Positions 36,658-43,984 of a stretch of DNA of 45,547 nt are shown here, in pieces. Origin of the DNA: Hymenobacter roseosalivarius DSM 11622 (lineage in GTDB: Bacteria; Bacteroidota; Bacteroidia; Cytophagales; Hymenobacteraceae). The position numbers and the translations under genes were made by a program. Position 1 is the stretch's first letter. Each line of letters opens with the position of its first letter. The stretch lies in assembly GCF_900176135.1 (NCBI RefSeq), contig NZ_FWWW01000042.1:1-45547 (forward strand). Reading direction: 5' to 3'. Under the pieces are notes generated by a model. The model made no database searches. It saw only the letters and a program-made list of their open reading frames with translations, and was not told the origin of the DNA.

Positions 36658-37051
36658 AACTGGACAGCTCGTGTAGCACCCGCATTGCCTCCTCGGCGCG
36701 GTCGGTGGGCACGAAAAGGTGGTCATGGTAAAAGGCCGACACGGCATTGACGCTGATGCCGTGAGCGGCAAGCGCACCCGTGATGCGCGCCAGAAACCCC
36801 ACTGCCTCCAGGCTGGAATGCACGTTTAGCGTAATCATACAGCACGGATAGCTGTACGGCAGCCCCGTCTGCTCAGCTGTCGCCTTTGGCACAATGGCGG
36901 TCAGCCCTTCCGCCTCCCGAAACGTGCCCACCGGCGTCAGCTCCGCTGGTAGCGGCTCACCCGGCGGCAGCGTGCAAAACACGTACTCGTCCGGCAGCAG
37001 CACGGGCTGCATGCCGCGTAGCAGCTGATCCAGATTCTGTTCGCCGGTCAT
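36656..37051 (-). CDS. ACT domain-containing protein
   Basis: A 131-residue protein made of two ACT-like halves. The first is short (MQPVLLPDEYVFCTLPPGE...VGTFREAEGLTAIVPKATAEQ); the second is a clear ACT fold (CCMITLNVHSSLEAVGFLARITGALAAHGISVNAVSAFYHDHLFVP). ACT domains bind amino acids; stand-alone members like this (COG3603-type) have no established ligand. Its upstream region holds a compact 42-nt hairpin (see 37079-37122). The stop codon overlaps the end of the bidirectional terminator. Confidence 0.93.
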   Translation of the reverse strand: MTGEQNLDQLLRGMQPVLLPDEYVFCTLPPGEPLPAELTPVGTFREAEGLTAIVPKATAEQTGLPYSYPCCMITLNVHSSLEAVGFLARITGALAAHGISVNAVSAFYHDHLFVPTDRAEEAMRVLHELSS

Positions 37052-37078
37052 TTGTAGCAGTTCAATAGTATAAACGCG

Positions 37079-37215
37079 GCCCTACTGAGCAAAGCCAAGC
37101 ATCTGGCTCGCCGCGGTAGGGAAGTTAGTACTTCCGCCTCAACACGCGGGATGCTTCCTGGCGGGACGCTAGATAAGCATGGCCGTCTAAAAAGGCTCCC
37201 ACGGGCATCCCGACC
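37079..37215. repeat. Structured spacer with two inverted repeats
   Basis: First, CCCTAC...GTAGGG encloses AGCCA...TGGCT, giving one 42-nt hairpin near 37080-37121 in the ACT gene leader. Second, CGGGATGC (near 37148) pairs with GCATCCCG (near 37204), enclosing CCGT...ACGG. The first could be an RNA leader element; the second resembles an intergenic repeat. Confidence 0.45.
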
Positions 37216-37272
37216 TACATTAGACTCATACTGCTGTCACGTTTATCGTTTCGGCGCGTACCTTGGGCTGCT

Positions 37273-37704
37273 ATGCCACTCAAGATGCTTGTTCTGCTCA
37301 ACTTTGCCCTGGCGGCGTACCTCACGGGTCTTATCTGGACAGTGCAGCTCGTGCACTATCCCAGCTTCGCCTTCGTCGGGGCCGATAAGTTTGTGGCTTT
37401 TCATCGGGCGCACTCCACACGCATGGGCTGGGTGGTCATGGCCCCGATGGTGGCGGAACTGGGGCTAGCGGTGTGGCTGGCCTGGCAAGGACGGGCGCTG
37501 GGGGGCATTGTGTGGTGGAGCCTGGCGCTGACGCTCCTTATCTGGGCGGTTACGTTTTTTGTCTCCGTGCCCTTTCACAACCGCCTCGCCCAAGGCTTCG
37601 ATTATATTGCCATCGATGGGCTGGTGCGTACCAACTGGCTGCGTACCCTGGCCTGGACGGCGCGCTGCCTGCTGCTTGGTTATTTGCTTTGGCGGCTATT
37701 GTAG
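37273..37704 (+). CDS. Small conserved membrane protein (four helices)
   Basis: A 143-residue integral membrane protein with helices at about 4-24 (LVLLNFALAAYLTGLIWTVQ), 50-70 (GWVVMAPMVAELGLAVWLAW), 76-98 (GGIVWWSLALTLLIWAVTFF) and 122-142 (LAWTARCLLLGYLLWRLL). Conserved-looking polar residues lie at helix ends: VQLVHYPSF, FHRAHSTRMGW, SVPFHNRLAQGF, and LVRTNWLRT. I recognise the general family as widespread but functionally unassigned. A TACCTTGG box ends seven bases before the ATG. ArfB follows 46 bp later on the same strand, so co-transcription is likely. Confidence 0.82.
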   Translation: MPLKMLVLLNFALAAYLTGLIWTVQLVHYPSFAFVGADKFVAFHRAHSTRMGWVVMAPMVAELGLAVWLAWQGRALGGIVWWSLALTLLIWAVTFFVSVPFHNRLAQGFDYIAIDGLVRTNWLRTLAWTARCLLLGYLLWRLL

Positions 37705-37750
37705 CTGCAAGCTAAGTTTCATTTCACCTACTGACATCTACCAGAATCAA

Positions 37751-38155
37751 ATGCTTCCGCCCGCCGAACACTTCTGGCCCGAGCTTCAAGTCCAAACCAG
37801 CCGCAGTAGTGGTCCTGGGGGGCAAAATGTAAACAAAGTTGAGTCTAGGGTAGAGCTGCGGTGGCATGTAGCAACCTCACTGTTACTCACCGACGAGCAG
37901 AAGGAAACGCTGCTTCAGAAGCTGGAAAGGCAGCTTACGGCCGAGGGATATTTATTAATAACTGCCCAGGAAGAGCGCAGCCAGCTGCGCAACAAGGAAA
38001 TCGCTCTCCAGAAATTTCACGATCTGCTCAAGCGCACTTTGCACAAGCCTAAAGCCCGCAAAGCTACCAAGCCCAGCAAAGGCGCCGTGCGCAAGCGACT
38101 GGAAACCAAGAAGAAGCACAGCGAGAAAAAGGCGAACCGCCGACTGGATATGTAA
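37751..38155 (+). CDS. arfB: Alternative ribosome-rescue factor / aminoacyl-tRNA hydrolase ArfB
   Basis: Releases peptides from ribosomes stalled without a stop codon. The 134-residue product has the release-factor catalytic core SRSSGPGGQNVNKVESRVELRW with the GGQ motif at 27-29 and a basic C-terminal tail (KPKARKATKPSKGAVRKRLETKKKHSEKKANRRL) that enters the empty mRNA channel in characterised ArfB. ATG 37751 is chosen from family length. The open frame extends far upstream, through the membrane-protein gene, but that part is out of frame with it and not coding. Notably, the catalytic PGGQN codons are formed by a copy of the G6C motif. Confidence 0.95.
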   Translation: MLPPAEHFWPELQVQTSRSSGPGGQNVNKVESRVELRWHVATSLLLTDEQKETLLQKLERQLTAEGYLLITAQEERSQLRNKEIALQKFHDLLKRTLHKPKARKATKPSKGAVRKRLETKKKHSEKKANRRLDM

Positions 38156-38223
38156 GGCAATGAGCCCCTGCTTCTATTGTTTAGCCAGCTAAAAAAGCCC
38201 CCCAGACCCACGAAATCACCTTG

Positions 38224-39141
38224 CTAAATCCAGCCTTTGCGTTTAAACCAGGAATAGATGCCGATGGAAATGAGCACCATGGCCGCCATGGCACCCGGAT
38301 AGCCCAGTTTCCAGGTCAGCTCGGGCATGTATTCGAAGTTCATCCCGTAGATGCCCGCGATAAAAGTCAGGGGCAGAAAAAAGGCTGAAAACACCGTCAG
38401 TACACGCATTGCCTCGTTCGTGCGCTGCGACGACAATGACAGATACAGGTTCATGAGGTTGGTGGCCGCGCCGTCGAGCTGCTGATAAAGAGTTTCCACT
38501 TTCACCTGCAAATCCTGCGTGTCCTGCATCAGGGTGGTATCGTCGGTGGCCGACTGACGGCGGAGCATGGTCAGGATGTCGCGGGTAAGCAGCAGAAGCT
38601 GTTTGGCGGCCGAGGCTTTGCGTTTCAGAAAGTACAGGCCCTGTAGGGTATTCGGCACCTCACGCTTCAGAAATATATCCGCTTCGTAGTTGTCCAGCTC
38701 CCTGGTCAGGGTGAGGGCCGGCTGTACGTAGCTATTAAGGGCATAGCGCACAATATGAATAGCTATTTCGGCCGGCGAATTACACTCGCGGCCGGGAGCG
38801 CAGGCTACGTTTTTCAACTGGCTTAGTACCGGGTGAGAGCGCCGATGTACGGTAATTAAGTAGTCGGTGGCGTAGAAAATGGCAATCTTGGTACTCAGCT
38901 CCTGAATGGTGTCGGCCTCGTTGTTTTTGGGCGTGACAAATACCCGTAACATGATGAAATTCAGGCCGTCATTGGCCTCAAACTTAGGCAAATGGGTAGA
39001 CTCCAGACAGTCGCGCACTAAAGCATCGGGCAGTTCGTACTGCTCAGCCACGGCATGCAGTTCAGCCACGGCCGGATTTGTAATGTCGAGCCAGTCAAAT
39101 TGACTGCTTTTCTGGGTAAGAAGCTGTTCAGTCATAGTCAC
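38224..39141 (-). CDS. corA: CorA family magnesium transporter
   Basis: A 305-residue Mg2+ (Co2+) channel. The large cytoplasmic N-domain (DWLDITNPAVAELHAVAEQYELPDALVRDCLE...) is followed by the long helix and two C-terminal membrane helices: VLTVFSAFFLPLTFIAGIYGMNFEYMPEL with the signature GMN, and GAMAAMVLISIGIYSWFKRKGW. Length fits the shorter CorA-II members. Encoded 59 bp after mgtE on the same strand; the two unrelated Mg2+ systems may share a transcript. Two close in-frame starts exist (MTMTEQ). Confidence 0.95.
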   Translation of the reverse strand: MTMTEQLLTQKSSQFDWLDITNPAVAELHAVAEQYELPDALVRDCLESTHLPKFEANDGLNFIMLRVFVTPKNNEADTIQELSTKIAIFYATDYLITVHRRSHPVLSQLKNVACAPGRECNSPAEIAIHIVRYALNSYVQPALTLTRELDNYEADIFLKREVPNTLQGLYFLKRKASAAKQLLLLTRDILTMLRRQSATDDTTLMQDTQDLQVKVETLYQQLDGAATNLMNLYLSLSSQRTNEAMRVLTVFSAFFLPLTFIAGIYGMNFEYMPELTWKLGYPGAMAAMVLISIGIYSWFKRKGWI

Positions 39142-39200
39142 TAGAAAGGAAGCGTAGCCAGCGTCCGGTACTGTAGTGGCTGTGAATGACTACATACGGC

Positions 39201-40589
39201 TTAGAGCAGCGTTCCGCTCAAAAACAGCAAGGCAAACGAGAAGTAAATCACGAGCCCCGTCACATCCACCAGCGTAGCCACGAAAGGTGCCGATGAAGTA
39301 GCCGGATCGGCGCCAAGGCGCTTGAGCAGCAGAGGCAGCATAGAGCCGCACAACGAACCCCACAGCACGATGCCGACCAGCGAAAAGCCGACGGTGAACC
39401 CAATTTGCCAGTAGTATTCGCCGTATTCATTGGGGTAGAGGCGCGACCACAACAGAATACGCAGCAGGCCAACCACCCCCAAAATGCCCCCCAGCATCAG
39501 CCCCGTAGCCAATTCGCGGCGCATGACGCGCCACCATTCGCTTAGATTCAGCTCGCCCAGCGACATGGCCCGGATAATAAGCGAAGTAGCCTGAGAGCCC
39601 GCGTTGCCGCCCGCGCTGATGATGAGCGGAATAAAAAGCGCCAGCACCACGGCTTTGGCTATTTCCTCCTCAAAATAGCCCATGGCCGTAGCCGTAAACA
39701 TCTCCCCGATAAGCAGAATGACCAGCCAGCCGGCCCGCTTGCGCACCATGCCCATCAGCGGAATGCTGAGGTAAGGCTCGTCGAGGGCCTGGGAGCCGCC
39801 AAGCTTCTGGATGTCTTCGGTGTCTTCTTCCTCCCGAATGTCGAGAATATCGTCGATGGTTACGATGCCGAAGAGCACGCCCTCATCATTGGTGACGGGC
39901 AGCGCCACCCGGTCGTTTTTGCGGAACACTTCAATGGCTTCCTCCTGGTCCTGCATGATTTGGAGGTGCACGAAGCGGCGGTCCATCAGTTCGCTTACCT
40001 GCTTGCTGGGGTCGGCCAGCAAAACTTCCCGAATACTGATGTCATCGATGAGCACGCCGCGTCCGTCGGTGACGTACAGCACACTTATCGTTTCCGATTG
40101 CCCCCCGTGCCGCCGAATATAGTCGAGCACCTGCTGCACCGTCCAGCTCTCGCGAATGGCGATGTAGTCGGGTGTCATCAGGCGGCCCACGCTATACTCG
40201 GGGTAGCCCAGCAGCTCCAGCGTCACCTTGCGCTCGGGCTCCGAGAGGGTCTGAATCAGCTCCTTTACAAAGTCGTCGGGCAGAAACTCCAGCAGGGCCG
40301 TCCGGTCATCCGGCGACATCTCGTTCAGGATATCCGAGATTTTATCTTGACTTAGATTGGCCAGAAAGTGCCGCTGCACGTCTATTTCCAGGTATTCAAA
40401 TACCTGGGTGGCCAGCTGCAAGGGCAGCAGCCGGAAAATAATCAGCTGTTCGCGTTCCTCTTCCTCTTCAATCAGCTCCACCACTTCGGCGGGCTCAAAC
40501 TTCTTGAGCAGTTCCTTTAGTTTAAAAAATTCGCCCTCCTGAATCAGGGACGTAATCTGGTCGGTGGTCGGGTGCTGATTCATGAACAA
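39201..40589 (-). CDS. mgtE: Magnesium transporter MgtE
   Basis: A 462-residue Mg2+ channel. Domain order: N-terminal superhelical domain (about 10-130; LLPLQLATQVFEYLEIDVQ, MSPDDRTALLEFLPDDF), two CBS domains (about 140-260; SVLYVTDGRGVLIDDIS, RVALPVTNDEGVLFGIVTIDDILD), the plug helix, and five membrane helices from about 280 including PLIISAGGNAGSQATSLIIRA with the conserved GGNAGSQ stretch of the ion pathway. All family landmarks are present. First gene of a probable mgtE-corA unit. Start ATG 40589 (or 40583, MNQHPT). Confidence 0.96.
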   Translation of the reverse strand: MFMNQHPTTDQITSLIQEGEFFKLKELLKKFEPAEVVELIEEEEEREQLIIFRLLPLQLATQVFEYLEIDVQRHFLANLSQDKISDILNEMSPDDRTALLEFLPDDFVKELIQTLSEPERKVTLELLGYPEYSVGRLMTPDYIAIRESWTVQQVLDYIRRHGGQSETISVLYVTDGRGVLIDDISIREVLLADPSKQVSELMDRRFVHLQIMQDQEEAIEVFRKNDRVALPVTNDEGVLFGIVTIDDILDIREEEDTEDIQKLGGSQALDEPYLSIPLMGMVRKRAGWLVILLIGEMFTATAMGYFEEEIAKAVVLALFIPLIISAGGNAGSQATSLIIRAMSLGELNLSEWWRVMRRELATGLMLGGILGVVGLLRILLWSRLYPNEYGEYYWQIGFTVGFSLVGIVLWGSLCGSMLPLLLKRLGADPATSSAPFVATLVDVTGLVIYFSFALLFLSGTLL

Positions 40590-40683
40590 CTAAGAGGAGT
40601 GCTGCTTCGCTAGGCAAGGATGAGTTAGTGAGAATTGGCCCCCAAAATTAGCCTAAAAAAACGGCCCCATAGCTAGCGCTACG

Positions 40684-41511
40684 CTAATTCTGAGTGGGGT
40701 TGGGTGGAGCAGAAAACTGAGCGGCGCGCAACTCCTGTCGAAGCAGGTGCAGCTCGGCGTGCAGAGCTGCTACCTGAGCTGCTCCGGCCAGCTCGGCTTC
40801 GGGGCTTTCGGCGTCGCGGCCCATAAAAAAAGAAGCCAGCGTGGCCGTGAAGTAGCCAAACACCGCGAAGCCATAGAGGGCCAGCAGAAAGCATAATGTT
40901 CGGCCTTCCAGGGTTTGGGGCCAATATTCGCTGCCCAGGCTGGTAAGCAGCATGGCTGTCCACCACAGCGCGTCGGCGTAAGTGCGCAGGCCGCCCTCTA
41001 CCTTGTTTTCGAAGGCATACATGCCAGCTGCTCCCAGAAACAAGACTACGCCCGTAAGCGCCGCCACGTAACCCGCGCCGCGGCGGCCGAAGCTGCTCGA
41101 TAAGGCCCGCATTCCCCGGTTCAGGGAGCCGACTACTTTTACCAGTCGGAGCCCGCGCACGGCCCGCGTCGCCCGAAACACGCGCACCACCCGCGCCAGT
41201 CGAAACAGCCGTAAGGCCGGCACCAGCAAGGAGATAATGGTAATGACATTGCTTTTCAGAAAAGGCCATTTCCGGGGTGCCAAGATGAATTTGAGGAGAA
41301 AATCGAGAATGAAGATTACCCAGATTGTCGTGCCCAATAGCTCCAGTGCCGGCGAAAGGCCCCAGATCAGCTCAACGCCTAGCAGAGCTAACCACGCAAA
41401 GCCCAGCACCAGCATAGGCGTTTCGAGCCAGTCGGTGAATTGTTGCAAAAGTTCAAGGCGCTCCCGTTGGAGCTGCTTCTTTTCGGACGCGGGAGTAGGA
41501 GCGGAGGACAT
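40684..41511 (-). CDS. Voltage-sensor-type ion channel with non-canonical selectivity filter
   Basis: A 275-residue membrane protein of the Ion_trans class with six helices. S4 shows arginines every third residue (RLFRLARVVRVFRATRAVRGLRLVKVV). The pore segment reads ALWWTAMLLTSLGSEYWPQTLEGR, then S6 (LLALYGFAVFGYFTATLASFF). The K+ filter TVGYGD is replaced by SLGSEYW, so K+ selectivity cannot be assumed. A coiled-coil-like tail (AALHAELHLLRQELRAAQ) may assemble the tetramer. ATG 41511 (MSSAPTPASEKK) is chosen; ATG 41556 is possible; the longest frame starts at TTG 41604. Transcribed toward mgtE but 94 bp apart. Confidence 0.85.
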   Translation of the reverse strand: MSSAPTPASEKKQLQRERLELLQQFTDWLETPMLVLGFAWLALLGVELIWGLSPALELLGTTIWVIFILDFLLKFILAPRKWPFLKSNVITIISLLVPALRLFRLARVVRVFRATRAVRGLRLVKVVGSLNRGMRALSSSFGRRGAGYVAALTGVVLFLGAAGMYAFENKVEGGLRTYADALWWTAMLLTSLGSEYWPQTLEGRTLCFLLALYGFAVFGYFTATLASFFMGRDAESPEAELAGAAQVAALHAELHLLRQELRAAQFSAPPNPTQN

Positions 41512-41743
41512 AGGCGGGGCAGAAACGTAGGAAACTGTTCCTCCATACGCCCTCATCTTAGCCAAGTTGACGTATGCGTGAGGGCGAAAAAAAGCTTTTG
41601 CCAATATTCCGGCTGATTATGGAAACCCACAGCCCTTGAACGTCAAAAAAGCCCCCCAGCTTTGTAGGGGATAAAAAAGAATGAAATCCGTCGGTGCCCG
41701 TCCCATATTTATTGAGTAACTACTCCTTAATTATTGCTTCATC

Positions 41744-42550
41744 ATGCCCAGAAAATCACCTCTCGGAACGCTTGTGGCCTTGGGCGGCGGCGACGACGAC
41801 GCCATGCTGGCCATGCTCACCGATATGCTGCCCGCGCCTACCGCCCCGGTCGAGATTGTGACTACCGCCTCCAGCAACCCCGGCCGTAGCAGCCGAGGCT
41901 ATCAGGATAGCCTCCACGACCTGGGCTGCCGCTCGGTGCACCATCTGCGGGCAGATGAGCGCCATCCCGCCGATACCGAGGAAAACCTGAAACGCCTGGA
42001 GCGGGCCGCTATGGTGTTTTTTACCGGCGGCGACCAGGAGCGCATCACGGAGTTCTGGCAACAAACCCGCGCTCTGGCCGTGCTGGCCGACCGCTACCGC
42101 CACGACGCGGCCTTCATTGTGGCTGGTACCAGCGCCGGCGCGGCCGTGCTGCCCGATTGTATGATTGTGGAAGGCCATGGCGCCCGCTCCCTCACCAAAG
42201 GCGGGCTACGCACGGCCACCGGTCTGGGTTTGTTAGGCGAAGTATATCTGGATCAGCACTTTGCTGAAAGGGGCCGTTTCAGCCGCCTAGCTCACGCCGT
42301 GGTGCAGCATCCTATGCGTCTTGGTTTGGGTCTGGGCCAGGAAACGGGCATTATCGTGCGGGGCGGCCAGGAGGCTGAAGTGTTTGGCGATGGGGTGGTA
42401 ATGGTCGTGGATGGGCAGCACCTGCACGGCAGCAATCTGGGCCGCATTGGGCGGGGCGAGCCGATAGCCGGTCAGGATTTGCGCGTGCATGTGCTGGTAA
42501 GCGGCCAGCGCCTGAATTTGCACAGCCGGCAAGTAGTAGGCAATCAGTAG
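41744..42550 (+). CDS. cphB: Cyanophycinase family peptidase (S51)
   Basis: A 268-residue serine exopeptidase that cleaves cyanophycin to beta-Asp-Arg. Landmarks: LVALGGGDDD at the N-terminus, VFFTGGDQERI, the nucleophile in VAGTSAGAAV with Ser130, and the substrate-pocket motif YLDQHFAERGRFSRL followed by GLGLGQETGIIV with the acidic residue of the active site. No signal peptide is seen, unlike the extracellular CphE type, so an intracellular enzyme is predicted. No cyanophycin synthetase is in the window. It may feed the isoaspartyl peptidase at 7.7 kb. Confidence 0.94.
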   Translation: MPRKSPLGTLVALGGGDDDAMLAMLTDMLPAPTAPVEIVTTASSNPGRSSRGYQDSLHDLGCRSVHHLRADERHPADTEENLKRLERAAMVFFTGGDQERITEFWQQTRALAVLADRYRHDAAFIVAGTSAGAAVLPDCMIVEGHGARSLTKGGLRTATGLGLLGEVYLDQHFAERGRFSRLAHAVVQHPMRLGLGLGQETGIIVRGGQEAEVFGDGVVMVVDGQHLHGSNLGRIGRGEPIAGQDLRVHVLVSGQRLNLHSRQVVGNQ

Positions 42551-42707
42551 CGGTTATTGCTGATTTGCCCCCAGTGAATGGTTAGTAGCAAATTGTTAAA
42601 AGTTTATAGCGTCCTGTAAACTACTCGGCACGCCTACTAATTTGATTAATTTTTCTACTTACATTTAGTCCCATAAACCGCAAATTCTCACTCATTCCTC
42701 TTTTTTT

Positions 42708-43961
42708 ATGAAGTTAAAATCTCTACTCCTAGTGAGTGGTGCGCTACTTACGGGTACTGCGGCCTCGGCGGGTGGCTATCAGGTAACGCTGGCCGGGCAG
42801 AAAAACAACGGCATGGGCGGCGTTGGCGTCGGCTTATCACTCGACCAGGCTGCTATGTTCTACAATCCGGGTGCGCTGGCAATGGTGCGCGAGCGGGGCG
42901 TACAGGTGGGAGTCAATGCTACGTTTGCCCGCTCAGCTTTCGTGGCCGAAGGAGGAAATACCCAGCGTGAGCTACGCAATTCGGTGGTGACGCCTTTCAA
43001 CCTGTACGCGAGCTTTGGCCCGGCGGAAGGCAAGTTTCGGGCGGGCATCGCGGTGTACACGCCATTTGGCAGCACCCTGAAGTATGCCGATGGCTGGGAG
43101 GGCCGCACGGCCCTGACCGAGATTGAGCTACAATCTATTTATGTGCAGCCAACTATTAGCTACGCCATCACGGACAAAATCAGTGTGGGCGCGGGCCTGA
43201 CCGTATTGGCCTACGGTGCCGTAAACCTGCAGCGCGATGTGCCTTTGCCGGATTCCTTTGGTCATATTGAGCTGGATGGCGAGGCGGAGCGCAAAGTCGG
43301 TTTTAACGCGGGTATCTTCTTCAAGCCATCCGAGAAGTTTAGCTTAGGCCTGAACTATCGCTCAAAGATTGATGCCGAGGTAAAAGACGGCGACGTTACG
43401 TTTACCGGCATCGATCCTAACTCGGCATTTGCTGCCCGTTTCCCCAACACCAAATTCAGCGCCACCCTACCCTTGATTGCTACCACCAGCCTGGGTATCG
43501 GCATCATGCCCACTGAAAAACTGACTATTGGGTTGGATGTCAACTATGCTGAGTGGAGCGAGTACAAAACCCTTGAGTTCACGTTTGCTGACCCTATCAA
43601 CGGCTCTAATACCAGCGTGTCGAAGCGTAACTACGAAGATGCTCTCACTTTTCGCCTTGGGGGGCAATATAAGATAACGGAAGGCCTGACCGTCCGCGCT
43701 GGTGGTGCTTATGATGAGTCGCCGGTGCGCAATGGCTACGTAACGCCCGAAACGCCTGACGCCAACCGCGTCAGCGGTACTATTGGTGCTTCCTACGCCT
43801 TCGGCAAACTAGGCGTAGATTTCTCCACCCAGTTTGTAAGTATTTCCAAGCGCAGCCAGACGCAAAGCCAACTGATTGCCAATGGCACCCAAGACCGCGT
43901 AGCGGGCACCTACAAAACCACCATCGTCATTCCAGGTATTGGCCTGAACTACTCCTTCTAA
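42708..43961 (+). CDS. OmpP1/FadL family outer-membrane transporter
   Basis: A 417-residue beta-barrel for hydrophobic substrates such as long-chain fatty acids. Signal peptide MKLKSLLLVSGALLTGTAASA precedes the hatch-domain signature GGYQVTLAGQKNNGMGGVGVGLSLDQAAMFYNPGALAMV, containing the NPG/NPA turn typical of FadL. The rest is alternating strands, ending in GIGLNYSF with the terminal Phe used for barrel assembly. The SGNH lipoprotein gene begins 23 bp downstream, so both are likely one operon. Confidence 0.94.
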   Translation: MKLKSLLLVSGALLTGTAASAGGYQVTLAGQKNNGMGGVGVGLSLDQAAMFYNPGALAMVRERGVQVGVNATFARSAFVAEGGNTQRELRNSVVTPFNLYASFGPAEGKFRAGIAVYTPFGSTLKYADGWEGRTALTEIELQSIYVQPTISYAITDKISVGAGLTVLAYGAVNLQRDVPLPDSFGHIELDGEAERKVGFNAGIFFKPSEKFSLGLNYRSKIDAEVKDGDVTFTGIDPNSAFAARFPNTKFSATLPLIATTSLGIGIMPTEKLTIGLDVNYAEWSEYKTLEFTFADPINGSNTSVSKRNYEDALTFRLGGQYKITEGLTVRAGGAYDESPVRNGYVTPETPDANRVSGTIGASYAFGKLGVDFSTQFVSISKRSQTQSQLIANGTQDRVAGTYKTTIVIPGIGLNYSF

Positions 43962-43984
43962 CTCTTTGCCTTGCTTGTTTCTAT

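Noticed and set aside
37559..37750. N-terminal extension of ArfB
   Set aside because: It overlaps the end of the membrane-protein gene in another frame, and the remaining 134 residues already match full-length ArfB.
3815..43668. G6C motif as a strand-biased chromosome-segregation or Chi-type signal
   Set aside because: Copies on the two strands are similarly frequent within this window (about 18 versus 27), so the strong polarity expected of KOPS or Chi is not seen. A weak bias cannot be excluded.
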